From Vulcanimicrobiota bacterium (lineage in GTDB: Bacteria; Vulcanimicrobiota; Vulcanimicrobiia; Vulcanimicrobiales; Vulcanimicrobiaceae): a stretch of DNA of 64,000 nt. The stretch is taken from contig PMSI01000002.1 in NCBI GenBank assembly GCA_003168375.1, forward strand, positions 372,001 to 436,000. Reading direction: 5' to 3'. A model generated the notes under the pieces. That model saw only the letters and a list, made by a program, of their open reading frames with translations, was not told where the DNA came from and did not search any database. Position 1 is the first letter of the stretch; each line of letters begins with the position of its first letter. Made by a program: the position numbers and the translations under genes. Positions 6,991 to 15,296 of this stretch are shown here, piece after piece.

Positions 6991-9963
6991 CTAATCCGGT
7001 TCGCCGTAGAGCGGATGGACGTTGCGCTCGCCCCGGTGGAGGAAGTCGACCCCGTCCATCCACCCCGGCCGCGGCGCGCCTTTGAGCCAATGGTCGAACC
7101 ACTCGTCAAGGTGCACGGTCCAGTACTTCTGCTGCTCCCGGCCCTTCAAGTTGTGGTCTTCGCCGTCGAACGAGAACAGATACGCTTCCTTGCCGAGGCG
7201 GCGCATCGCGGTGATGAACTCGATCCCCTGGAACTGCGGCACCGCGCCGTCCAGCTCGTTGTGGATCGTCAGGTACGGCGTCGTAACGTTCTTGATGCCG
7301 AACAGGCCCGAGTTCTCGAGATACAAATCGGGCCGGTCCCAGGGCGTCGCTCCTATCCGCGACTGGGTGTGCTCGTACTGCGACTCGCGCACGATCCCGC
7401 TCTCGAGGCGGATCCCGGAGTAGGCGCTGATCATGTCGTCGACGGCGGCGCCCGCCTCCGCGGCGCGGAACCGGTGCGTCTTGGTGAGCATGTAGTTGAT
7501 CTGGTACGCCGCCCACGAGTGCCCGGCGATCCCCACGCGCGAGGGGTCGGCATAGTTCGTGCGCAGCGCGGCGTCGACCGCCGGTAGGATGCAGCTCATC
7601 GCGCTGGCGCCGGGATGGCCGACGCGATAATGCACGTCCGGGAAGACGACGACGTACCCGTTCGACACGTAGCGCACGAAATTCGGGCTCGTCCCGGGCG
7701 CCGGCGTGTAGTAGGTGTGGAACATGCTGGCCCAGGTCTCGTAGAAGTAGACCAGCATCGGGGCTTTCCGGTCGGGCCTAAGCCCGTCGGGAACCAGCAT
7801 GACCGCGCGCATCTTCTGCCCGTCGGCGCTGGTGTAGTCGATGAGCCGCTCGGTCCCCCAGCGGTACTTCGCCTGCTGCGGGTTCGCGTCGGTCACCTTC
7901 ACCGGGTGCGCGAACGAGGCGTCGGTCGACCAAAGGTTGCGGTAGTTGCGGAACGACTCACGCGCGAACAGGTAGCGGTCGGCCTGCTTCGCGACCAGCG
8001 GCGGGTTGGTGAAGTTGTGCAGCCCCGCATTGAACACGGTGCGGGTACCGTTGACGATCTCGTCGGCCTTGAAGAGCGCCGCCGGAGCCCCGCCCGCCGG
8101 CGCGACGCGCGCGTAACCGCTGGCGTACGTCCGCGTATCGATCAGCGAGAGCAAGATCGGCTTGCCGGCCGGGAACGAGGTCGCCTCGGGATCGGTCTGC
8201 ACCGGACTGTAGACGGTACGCGTGCGCCGGCCCTCGCCCGCCGTGAGGTTCGTCGCGGCGCCGGTATCCGGGTTCGCGAGCCACACGTCGTACTGATCGT
8301 AGATCATGACGCCGCGATCGCCCGCGAACCAGCCGCCGTTCCCGTACGGGGGCGGCGGCGCCGGATGGTCGTCGTCGACGTTGTAAAAGGCGACGCCCGC
8401 ATTCCGCGCGAGCTCGACCCGCCTGCCATCGGCGGTGCGGATTGCGAACCAATGCCGAGCAGGCTCGTCCCAGACGAGCGCGTACCGTCCGCCGGGCGAG
8501 AGCTCGGCGGACGCGGTGCGGCGCGCGAGCAGGGTCCGCTTCCCGTCGGCGAGCGAGACCGCGTAGAGATCGCTGTACGTCTCGCCGAGCCACGAGCCCG
8601 CCCGGCGATATGCGCGGGCGTCCTCGCCGATTGCCGCGTCGCCGTCCTCGTTCGTCGTGACGTCGCGCATCGACGACGAGCCGAGCTGCGCGAAGCGCGA
8701 CGCGGCAACGTCGTAGACCGCGAGGTAGGTGCGCTTGCGCTCGCGGTCGGCGTCGTGCCGCTGCTGCGACTGCAGCACGCCGTCGTGCCACGTCCACAGG
8801 TCGACCGCGGTCGGCGACGGCGTCCCCGACGGCATCGGTGTCGGCGCGGCCGCGGTTCCGAGGAAGAGCCGTTTGCCGTCGCGAGAGTAGCGCAGCTTTC
8901 CGTTCGCGTTCGGGGCGTCTCCGGCGCCGAGACCGGCAGTACCCGTGTCGACCGCCTTCACTGCGGCGGGCTTCGCGGAGCGCAGGTCGACGACGTACGC
9001 CGCGTCGCGCGGAACGTCGGTTTTGTAGGTCGCGGTGTCGCTGAGGAACGCCAGCGACGAACCGTCGCGCGCAATCGCGAGATCGCGGTATCGGCCTTCC
9101 CCGGTCAGCACGTCGGTGGTGGTGCCCTGCACGACGTCGTACACGTGCAGACCGTCGCCTTTTCCGTTCTTGGTCTCGGTCGCGTACGCGACGAACCGGT
9201 CGTCGTCGGAGACGGCGATCTCGGTCGCGTCGCTCGCCGTGACGCGCTTTGTGCCGGCGAGGTCGCGGATCGTCAGCGTCGAGCCGGGTTCCTTCGTCTT
9301 CTCCGCCTTGGGCACCGGCGAGGCCGAGGGTGACGGCGCGGGTGAGGCCGGGCCGGGCGATGCGGCGGTCGGCAGCTGCGGTACCGGTTCACCCTTCGGC
9401 GGTGCGCTCGGTTTCGCCAGTGCCACCGGCGAGGCGCTCGCGGCGGCGGCCACCGTCGGCGAACCGCTCGGCGCGGGCGACGGTTCGGCGCGGTACGCGA
9501 TCGTCGCACCGCCGTTCTTGGCGACCGCGATCGTCTTCACGTCGTCGATTACCTCGGCCGGTTTCGCCGCGCCGACCTCGAGGATCCCGAGCCCGTTCTT
9601 CGGCTGATCCTTCTCCGCTTTCTTCGCTTTTTTCGCCGCGTCGACGTCCTTCTTCGCGGCGACGTGCGTGTAGACCACGAACCGCCCGCCGCTCGCGAAC
9701 GCCGGCGCGCTGCCGCGCGGCTCACGCTGCTCGGCGCCGGTCTCGAGGTCGCGCACGACCAGCGTCGGGTCGCCGTCCTGCGGGGTCAGCGCGTAGGCGA
9801 GATGCCGCCCGTCGTCGGAGACGCGCGGCGTGCGGATCGCGCTCCAGCCGTCGTACGCCTTGTAGTCGACCGGGACGGGCGCGTCGGCCGCGACGGGACG
9901 CGGAAACGCCGGGAGGAGCGCGCACGCCAGGGCGAGCGCGACGGAAGCACGGGCGCCGAACAT
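6991..9963 (-). CDS. S9-family peptidase (prolyl oligopeptidase superfamily)
   Basis: 990 aa with a signal peptide (residues 1-26, ending VAADA). The N-terminal two thirds are WD40-like beta-propeller repeats, interrupted around residues 115-240 by a Lys-rich segment and a Pro/Ala-rich low-complexity insert. The C-terminal alpha/beta-hydrolase domain has the nucleophile in GIAGHSWAAYQ (Ser816), Asp905 in NELDG and His937 in GEDHNLKG, so the triad is complete. It probably degrades peptides outside the cytoplasm. A GGAGG ribosome site precedes the ATG. The stop abuts the start of the peptide-binding lipoprotein gene, which suggests joint peptide capture and degradation. Confidence 0.9.
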   Translation of the reverse strand: MFGARASVALALACALLPAFPRPVAADAPVPVDYKAYDGWSAIRTPRVSDDGRHLAYALTPQDGDPTLVVRDLETGAEQREPRGSAPAFASGGRFVVYTHVAAKKDVDAAKKAKKAEKDQPKNGLGILEVGAAKPAEVIDDVKTIAVAKNGGATIAYRAEPSPAPSGSPTVAAAASASPVALAKPSAPPKGEPVPQLPTAASPGPASPAPSPSASPVPKAEKTKEPGSTLTIRDLAGTKRVTASDATEIAVSDDDRFVAYATETKNGKGDGLHVYDVVQGTTTDVLTGEGRYRDLAIARDGSSLAFLSDTATYKTDVPRDAAYVVDLRSAKPAAVKAVDTGTAGLGAGDAPNANGKLRYSRDGKRLFLGTAAAPTPMPSGTPSPTAVDLWTWHDGVLQSQQRHDADRERKRTYLAVYDVAASRFAQLGSSSMRDVTTNEDGDAAIGEDARAYRRAGSWLGETYSDLYAVSLADGKRTLLARRTASAELSPGGRYALVWDEPARHWFAIRTADGRRVELARNAGVAFYNVDDDHPAPPPPYGNGGWFAGDRGVMIYDQYDVWLANPDTGAATNLTAGEGRRTRTVYSPVQTDPEATSFPAGKPILLSLIDTRTYASGYARVAPAGGAPAALFKADEIVNGTRTVFNAGLHNFTNPPLVAKQADRYLFARESFRNYRNLWSTDASFAHPVKVTDANPQQAKYRWGTERLIDYTSADGQKMRAVMLVPDGLRPDRKAPMLVYFYETWASMFHTYYTPAPGTSPNFVRYVSNGYVVVFPDVHYRVGHPGASAMSCILPAVDAALRTNYADPSRVGIAGHSWAAYQINYMLTKTHRFRAAEAGAAVDDMISAYSGIRLESGIVRESQYEHTQSRIGATPWDRPDLYLENSGLFGIKNVTTPYLTIHNELDGAVPQFQGIEFITAMRRLGKEAYLFSFDGEDHNLKGREQQKYWTVHLDEWFDHWLKGAPRPGWMDGVDFLHRGERNVHPLYGEPD

Positions 9964-9986
9964 GCGGCGTCGTACCTCCGCAGCTT

Positions 9987-10904
9987 TCAGGACACCTGCG
10001 TGAGCCAGGGTCCCGGCGCGGGACGAGAGCCCCGAACGATCTCGGTATACGTGGTCCGCAGGCGCCGCGTGAGCGGTCCTTCGTCGCCCATCTCCCGCTC
10101 GTCGATCTGCACGATCGGTACGACTTCGGCGGCAGTCCCGGTGAAGAAGGCTTCGTCGCTGCCGGCGAGATCGGCGGTGGTGATCGGGCGGATCCGCGTC
10201 GTGATCCCCGCCTCGCGCGCGATCGCCAGCACGCTGGCGCGGGTGATGCCGAGCAGGATGTCGGCGTCGACGTCGTTCGTGATCAGCTCGCCGCCCTGAA
10301 CGATGAAGACGTTCTCGCCGGAGCCTTCCGCGATCTCGCCGCGTTCGTTGCGCAGGATCGTCTCATCGAAGCCGCGCGCCTGCGCCTCTGCCAGCGCCCG
10401 GATCGAGTTGGTGTAATGGCCGCCCGCCTTCACCGTGGACGGGAGCGCGCGCGAGGGCGTCTTCATGAACGGCGAGAGCGTCGCGCGGAAGCGCGGCGCC
10501 TCGGTGCTGCCGGGGATCAGCCCTTCGAAGGGGAGGACGGCGATCATCACGTGCACCGGGCACTCGCGGCCCGGGTTGAGCCGGACCGTCTCGCCGCCGA
10601 AGAACGCCAGCGGACGGACGTACGCCGCCTCGCGCCCGCTGGAACGCACGGTCGCGACGATCGCTTCGATCAGGGCGTCCGCGTCCCACGCGAGCTCCAT
10701 GCCGTAGGTCGCGGCGCCGGCGATCAGCCGGTCGACGTGCTCGCGCAGACGAAACACCGCCGGGCCGCGTGGGGTCGGGTAGACGCGAATCCCCTCGAAC
10801 ACCGACGAACCGTAGTGCAGTGCGTGCGTGAGCGCGTGCAGCTGCATTCGGTCGTCGTCGAGCAGCGTGCCGTCGAGCCACACCGTCGTGGCGGTCCGGG
10901 TCAT
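9987..10904 (-). CDS. ilvE: Branched-chain amino acid aminotransferase
   Basis: 305 aa from the ATG at 10904, preceded by AAGGAG; the longer frame upstream is attenuator sequence. It is a fold-type IV PLP enzyme: YGSSVFEGIRVY near residue 40, the PLP lysine in STVKAGGHYTNSI, and ITRASVLAIAREAG near the phosphate site. The length fits IlvE (about 300-310). It carries out the last step of Val, Leu and Ile synthesis in the cytoplasm. A leader peptide rich in these same amino acids and a terminator precede it, which supports the assignment over D-amino-acid transaminase or ADC lyase of the same fold. Confidence 0.92.
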   Translation of the reverse strand: MTRTATTVWLDGTLLDDDRMQLHALTHALHYGSSVFEGIRVYPTPRGPAVFRLREHVDRLIAGAATYGMELAWDADALIEAIVATVRSSGREAAYVRPLAFFGGETVRLNPGRECPVHVMIAVLPFEGLIPGSTEAPRFRATLSPFMKTPSRALPSTVKAGGHYTNSIRALAEAQARGFDETILRNERGEIAEGSGENVFIVQGGELITNDVDADILLGITRASVLAIAREAGITTRIRPITTADLAGSDEAFFTGTAAEVVPIVQIDEREMGDEGPLTRRLRTTYTEIVRGSRPAPGPWLTQVS

Positions 10905-10925
10905 CACGTGTGGTTCTCCTTGAAA

Positions 10926-10961
10926 CGGCGAACGCCCCGGCCGCAGCGGCCGGGGCGTTCG
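10926..10961 (-). terminator. Attenuator terminator of ilvE leader
   Basis: A perfect 15-bp stem (10947-10961 as 5' arm, 10929-10943 as 3' arm on the minus strand, loop of 3) is followed by CCGTTT. It lies between the leader-peptide stop and the ilvE ribosome site. The 5' arm contains CGAACG and CCGGCCG, which can pair instead with CGTTCG (10992-10997) and CGGCCGG (11003-11009) in the leader, giving an antiterminator. The T-run is short. Confidence 0.75.
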
Positions 10962-10986
10962 TTTGCGTTGGTTCTGTGGTGTCTGG

Positions 10987-11067
10987 TTACGCGAACGACG
11001 ATCCGGCCGGCGAGCCAAGCTCGACGATAAAAATAGAAACCGGAAGGACGTAATAGCTCGACGCCAT
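10987..11067 (-). CDS. Val/Leu/Ile leader peptide of ilvE attenuator
   Basis: 26 aa. ATG at 11067, TAA at 10987-10989. The segment VLPVSIFIVEL has seven branched-chain residues in eleven, as in ilv leader peptides of enterobacteria. The ATG comes 8 nt after a -10 element, so the mRNA is probably leaderless. Codons for Val, Leu and Ile lie just before the part of the RNA that can pair with the terminator, so a stalled ribosome would favour the antiterminator. Established for ilv leaders elsewhere; inferred here. Confidence 0.78.
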   Translation of the reverse strand: MASSYYVLPVSIFIVELGSPAGSSFA

Positions 11068-11075
11068 GTTGGCGA

Positions 11076-11105
11076 AGCCTAGCACGGCGGCGGGGTCGCG
11101 GTCAA
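11076..11105 (-). promoter_or_regulatory. Promoter of ilvE leader
   Basis: Minus strand: TTGACC (11105-11100), 18-nt spacer, TAGGCT (11081-11076), then 8 nt to the leader ATG. The same spacing is found before the Thr and Met leaders. Confidence 0.65.
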
Positions 11106-11122
11106 GCGACCCGGCCGCCGTG
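11083..11122 (-). terminator. Terminator-like hairpin after lipoprotein gene
   Basis: A long imperfect stem (9 + 7 bp with one mismatch; 11083-11099 against 11106-11122) starts 10 bp after the stop of the lipoprotein gene. It lacks a T-run and overlaps the ilvE leader promoter. Confidence 0.5.
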
Positions 11123-11132
11123 CCGGTTTGCC

Positions 11133-12737
11133 TTACTTCCCGACCGCGATCCCGAAGATCGCGAACGCGCCGGTGCTCACCTTGAAGATGATGCTCGGCA
11201 CGCTGCTGGCCGTGATCGGTGCCGTGTAGACGGTCACGGTCGCGTCGCTCAGGTTCCCGATGTAGAGGTTACCGGCCGGATCGAGCGCGACCCCTTCCGG
11301 CGTGTTTACGCCGGTCTGGAGGTTGAACGCCGGAGTGCTTGCCGCCGTGATCGGCAGGTTGTACACGTCGACGCGTCCCGGCGCGTTCGCGACCGAGGCC
11401 GCGTACAGGCGCGTCGCATTCACCGCGAGCTTGCGATATGCGGTGCTGGCGGACCCGAACGGGTAGTTGATCACGTTCGGCGTGATGACCGGTGCACCGG
11501 TGTACGGCGGCGCGTACAGGTAGATGTTGCTTCCGCAGCCGCCTCCCGGCGAAGAGGTGCCGACGCAGGCGGCGGCATTCCCGGTGCCCGCATTCGAGAT
11601 ATAGAGGTTCTGCGCGGCGTCGATAGCCGTGCCGATATCCGACACCATCCCCGCGTCGGTGACGAACGCCGCCGGCACGCTGGCGTTGCTGAACGGCGAA
11701 TTGAACCGGTTGACGCGGTTCGAGACCGTCGCGGCCCAGAAGTCGCCGGTGTTCAGGAACGAGGCATTGCCGTTATTGCTCGCGGCGCCGTTCTTGAATG
11801 ATGCCGCCGGAACGCTCGCACCAGAGAGCGGGGCGGTGAAGAACTGCAGGTTGCCCGCGTTGTCGCCGACGGCCAGATTACCGTTGGCGTCGACCCCGAC
11901 GGTCACGACGTTGTTCGAGACGATCGCGAAGTTGGACGTCGTGCTCATGGTGAGCGGCAGGTTGAACTGCAGCACCTGACCCGGCGTGTTGTCGTTCCCG
12001 ACGTACAGGTGCAGCGGCACCGGGCTCGGCGTCGGCGTGGGTGTCGGCGTCGGCGTCGGTGTCGGCGTGGGCGTCGGGGTGGGGGTGGCGAGCGTCGGCG
12101 GCGCGCCGGCGGTGAACAAGACGAACGCGTACGTCCGCGTCGCGACGAGCGCGATCGGGAAGCCGGAGGTCGTCCACGAGATCGTGTTTCCGGAGATCGT
12201 CGCCGGCCCGGTGATCGTGTTCCAGCCGGTCGCCGCGTTGCCCGGATCGTACATCGCGACGTACGAGTTCGCGGGGACCGGCAGCGTCGCGCCGGTCGGG
12301 AACGTCATCGTGAAGGCCGGCGTGTTCGGGCAGGTCACGGTGACGCTGGGCGTCACGGTGAAGTAGCCGAACGGGTTGATCCCCGCAACGCCGATCGTGC
12401 GCGGCACGCGGTGGACCGAGGCCACGGCCGGGGTGCCGCCGGGCTGGGTGAGCGAGTACACGATCGTCAGGACGGAGGCCACGCTGGTCGGCGGGCAGCT
12501 CGTCGACCCGAAGTCGCCCGGACCGATCGGACCGAGCGAGAGCGAGGTCGAGGTCGTGGTGCTGGTGGTGAGCGGCCCGGTCGCGGTCGCCGGATTCGGG
12601 ACCGGCGTCGGCGTCGGCGTCGGGGTCGCCGTCGGCACGAACACGCCGGTGTTGAACGGCGGCGCCGAGGTTGCGCCCCCATTGCATCCGGCGATCAGAG
12701 CGGCAAGAGCAACGACGATGAGCGGACGACGAAGCAT
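11133..12737 (-). CDS. Lipoprotein with PT linker and NHL-like propeller
   Basis: 534 aa from the ATG at 12737, with CCGGAGAT upstream; the frame runs 14 codons further but the signal sequence begins here (LRRPLIVVALAALIAGC, lipobox Cys about residue 19). Residues about 110-215 contain the domain shared with the lipoprotein at 975-2321 (ATGWNTITGPATISGNT ... TYAFVLFTAG). A PT repeat of about 20 residues follows, then about 300 residues of repeats such as VGVDANGNLAVGDNAGNLQF and GVALDPAGNLYIGN, typical of NHL or SMP-30-like propellers. Probably surface-exposed; function unknown. Confidence 0.72.
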   Translation of the reverse strand: MLRRPLIVVALAALIAGCNGGATSAPPFNTGVFVPTATPTPTPTPVPNPATATGPLTTSTTTSTSLSLGPIGPGDFGSTSCPPTSVASVLTIVYSLTQPGGTPAVASVHRVPRTIGVAGINPFGYFTVTPSVTVTCPNTPAFTMTFPTGATLPVPANSYVAMYDPGNAATGWNTITGPATISGNTISWTTSGFPIALVATRTYAFVLFTAGAPPTLATPTPTPTPTPTPTPTPTPTPSPVPLHLYVGNDNTPGQVLQFNLPLTMSTTSNFAIVSNNVVTVGVDANGNLAVGDNAGNLQFFTAPLSGASVPAASFKNGAASNNGNASFLNTGDFWAATVSNRVNRFNSPFSNASVPAAFVTDAGMVSDIGTAIDAAQNLYISNAGTGNAAACVGTSSPGGGCGSNIYLYAPPYTGAPVITPNVINYPFGSASTAYRKLAVNATRLYAASVANAPGRVDVYNLPITAASTPAFNLQTGVNTPEGVALDPAGNLYIGNLSDATVTVYTAPITASSVPSIIFKVSTGAFAIFGIAVGK

Positions 12738-12842
12738 AGCTATCTCCGGAAAGCGCGAGGATCGTACATTCTGCTGCACCGTCCAGCTCCCTGGCGGCCG
12801 AACGGGCCTTTCGGCGACGACGGCCGGAACCGGCGCGCCTCC

Positions 12843-13703
12843 CTACCCGGCGACCGCCGGGTTTTCCAGCGCGCCGATCCGCTCGATTTCGACGCGCACC
12901 CGCTCGCCGGGGCGGATCCAGCGCCGGGGCTGCCGCGATGTGCCGACGCCGGCCGGCGTGCCGGTCGCGACGATGTCCCCCGGTTCGAGGGTCATCACCG
13001 CGGTCAGCTCGGCGACGAGCCGGGGGACGCTAAAGACCATCTGCGAGGTGGACGAGTCCTGCAGCCTCTCGCCGTCGATGGAGCAGCCGATGCGAAGGTT
13101 GCCGGGGTCGGGGATCTCGTCGCGCGTCACGAGCACCGGGCCGCAGGGTCCGTGCGTGTCGAACACCTTGCCGATCGTCCACTGCGAGGTACGGCTCTGG
13201 TAGTCGCGGACGCTGACGTCGTTGAAGCACGTGTAGCCCGCGATCACGTCGTACGCACGTTCCTCGGGGACGCGGTGCGCGCGCGTGCCGATCACGAACG
13301 CCAGCTCGGCCTCGTAGTCGACGCGGTGCGATTCGCGCGGGATCACGATCGGTGCGCCGTCGCCGATCAGCGTGTTCGGCCACTTGGCGAAGATCGTCAC
13401 GTATTCGGGGAGCTCCAGCTTCACTTCGGCCGCGTGGTCGCGGTAGTTCAGGCCGACGCAGACGATCTTCGAGGGGTTCGGGATCGGCGGGAGCAGCGTC
13501 ACCTCGCCGCGCGGTCGCGCGTGCTCAGCACCGGCGCTCGCGGCCGCACGTGCGGCGCGCGCCAACTCCTCGGGGCCCGCTGCCAGAAGGTCGAGCAGGG
13601 TCGCCGGCAGCGCCGGATCGACGGCGCGCAGATCGACGAAACCGGCGGCGGTTTCGGCGCCGAGCCGGGCTTCGCCATCCCGGAGAAAGGTGCAGAGTCT
13701 CAC
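12843..13703 (-). CDS. Fumarylacetoacetate hydrolase family protein
   Basis: 286 aa from GTG 13703, which sits 4 nt after GGGAGG; an ATG at 13715 would add four residues and place the ribosome site inside the gene. The C-terminal two thirds are the FAH fold: VGLNYRDHAAE, YEAELAFVIG (metal-binding Glu), YDVIAGYTCFNDVSVRDYQ and DIVATGTPAGVG. Members cleave C-C bonds or isomerise/decarboxylate acylpyruvate-like compounds in aromatic or sugar catabolism, using Mg or Ca. The exact substrate cannot be read from sequence. It follows the molybdate-type ABC genes on the same strand with a 46-bp gap. Confidence 0.85.
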   Translation of the reverse strand: MRLCTFLRDGEARLGAETAAGFVDLRAVDPALPATLLDLLAAGPEELARAARAAASAGAEHARPRGEVTLLPPIPNPSKIVCVGLNYRDHAAEVKLELPEYVTIFAKWPNTLIGDGAPIVIPRESHRVDYEAELAFVIGTRAHRVPEERAYDVIAGYTCFNDVSVRDYQSRTSQWTIGKVFDTHGPCGPVLVTRDEIPDPGNLRIGCSIDGERLQDSSTSQMVFSVPRLVAELTAVMTLEPGDIVATGTPAGVGTSRQPRRWIRPGERVRVEIERIGALENPAVAG

Positions 13704-13749
13704 GTGGCCTCCCATGTTTTGGACGGCGCCGTTCTTTTCCCGGGCCGGC

Positions 13750-14394
13750 TCAGCGGCGTCCGACGACGCGACCCTGCTCCAGCCGGACCACCGGCGCCGC
13801 GAACGTCGCCGCGTCGGTCTCGTCGTGCGTGACCAGGACCACCGGCACGTCGAGCGATTGGAGCGTCGCGCGCAATTCGTCGCGCACCCGCGCTCGGGTC
13901 GTCTCGTCGAGCGCAGCGAACGGCTCGTCGAGCAGCACCGCGCGCGGCGTCCAGGCCAGCGCGCGCGCCAGCGCGACCCGCTGGCGCTCGCCACCGGAGA
14001 GTGTGGACGGGCGCGCCCGCGCCAGTGCGCCGATCCCCAGCCGCTCCAGCCACGCCAGCGCCGTGGCGCGGCGCGACTGCCGGCTCATCCCGCGGGCCGT
14101 CAGACCGTACGCGACGTTGCCGAGCACGTCGAGGTGCGGGAACAGCGCGTACTCCTGAAACACGTACGCGACCTCGCGGCGAAACGCGGCGACGACCGTC
14201 GCGTCGTGCTGGAGCGGGCGGCCGTCGAGGACGACCCGGCCGGCGTCGGGGCGCGTCAGCCCGGCGACGATCCGCAACAGGGTCGACTTGCCGGAGCCGC
14301 TCGGTCCGGCAAGCACGGTCACGCCGCGCTCGAAACGCAGGTCGACGTCGAGGACGAACTCGCGCAGCGTCTTCCGGACCGCGACCTCGATCAC
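13750..14394 (-). CDS. ABC transporter ATPase, molybdate/tungstate type
   Basis: 214 aa, GTG start overlapping the permease stop by 4 bp (GTGA). Walker A GPSGSGKST (residues about 32-40), signature LSGGERQRVALARAL, Walker B VLLDEPFAALD and a switch His in LVTHDE. The closest logic is ModC or WtpC/TupC, but the C-terminal TOBE/MOP oxyanion-binding domain of full-length ModC (about 350 aa) is absent. It would drive import by the adjacent permease. Confidence 0.82.
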   Translation of the reverse strand: MIEVAVRKTLREFVLDVDLRFERGVTVLAGPSGSGKSTLLRIVAGLTRPDAGRVVLDGRPLQHDATVVAAFRREVAYVFQEYALFPHLDVLGNVAYGLTARGMSRQSRRATALAWLERLGIGALARARPSTLSGGERQRVALARALAWTPRAVLLDEPFAALDETTRARVRDELRATLQSLDVPVVLVTHDETDAATFAAPVVRLEQGRVVGRR

Positions 14395-15164
14395 GCGGCG
14401 CGCCGCTCGAGCACGCGCGCCGCGACGACCACGGCCAGGGCGATCGTCACGAGGACGGCTGCGAGTGCCGCAGCCAGATCGAGCTCACCGCTCTCGAGCC
14501 CGAGGTACACCGCGAGCGGGAGCGTCTGCGTGACGCCCTGCAAATTGCCGGCGAACATGATCGTGGCGCCGAACTCCCCGAGCGCGCGAGCCCAGGCGAG
14601 CACCGCCCCGCCCGCGAGCGCCGGCAGCGCCAGCGGGACCGTCACCCGCGCGAACGTGCGCAGCGGTCCCATCCCGAGCGTCGCCGAGGCCTCTTCCAAG
14701 GCGGGGTCCACCGCGGCGAAGCCCGCTCGCGCGGCGCGGACGTAGAACGGCGCGCCGACGAAGAGCTGCGCGAGCACGACGGCGAGCGTCGTAAAGGCGA
14801 TCCGCAGGTGAAGCGCGCCGAGGGCCGGTCCGAACAGACCGAACGTGCCGAACACGAAGAGCAGCGCGAGCCCGGCGACCGCCGGCGGCACGACGATCGG
14901 CAGATCGACGACCGCGTCGACGAGGGTGCGCCCCGGAAACCGCCCGCGCGCGAGCGCGTACGCAAGCGGGGTCCCCAGCGCGAGCGTCAGCGCGAGCGAC
15001 GCGGTCGTCGTGACCAGGGAGACGCGGAGCGCGGCGAGCGCCGGCGGCGAGACGATCGTCGCGGCGAAGCGGGCCGGCGCGACGTGCGCGTAGAGCGCGA
15101 CCAGCGGAACGGTGATGAACAGGACGAGGAGCACCGAGGCGGCCGCGACCGCGGCACGGATCAT
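14391..15164 (-). CDS. ABC transporter permease, molybdate/tungstate type
   Basis: 257 aa from ATG 15164. It is a ModB-like inner-membrane protein with about six helices. The cytoplasmic coupling motif EEASATLGMGPLRTFARVTVPLALPAL and LGEFGATIMFAGN near the C-terminus are typical of ModB, CysT/W and TupB. No substrate-binding gene (modA) is adjacent, so the ion could be molybdate, tungstate or sulfate; the EFGAT motif favours molybdate. It is translationally coupled to the ATPase gene. Confidence 0.82.
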   Translation of the reverse strand: MIRAAVAAASVLLVLFITVPLVALYAHVAPARFAATIVSPPALAALRVSLVTTTASLALTLALGTPLAYALARGRFPGRTLVDAVVDLPIVVPPAVAGLALLFVFGTFGLFGPALGALHLRIAFTTLAVVLAQLFVGAPFYVRAARAGFAAVDPALEEASATLGMGPLRTFARVTVPLALPALAGGAVLAWARALGEFGATIMFAGNLQGVTQTLPLAVYLGLESGELDLAAALAAVLVTIALAVVVAARVLERRAA

Positions 15165-15296
15165 CCCGTGACCGAGGGAGCGGCAGCTTCGAACGCGGGC
15201 ATCGGTCACATCGCTACGGCGCGCACGTTCACCGACCTCTCGACGGGAGGGATCGCCGCTCGTCCGACGGGATATTCGCACTGGGGGAGGCCCGCT

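Noticed and set aside
1284-9333. Long plus-strand ORFs opposite the minus-strand genes (for example 1284-2240, 3317-4510, 5919-7085, 7615-9333)
   Set aside because: They are Arg/Ala/Asp-rich translations of the opposite strand of clear genes, lack domains or signal peptides, and arise from strong GC bias at codon third positions.
12009-12090. Simple-sequence GGCGTCGGTGT repeat as a separate element
   Set aside because: It encodes the Pro-Thr linker of the lipoprotein in frame.
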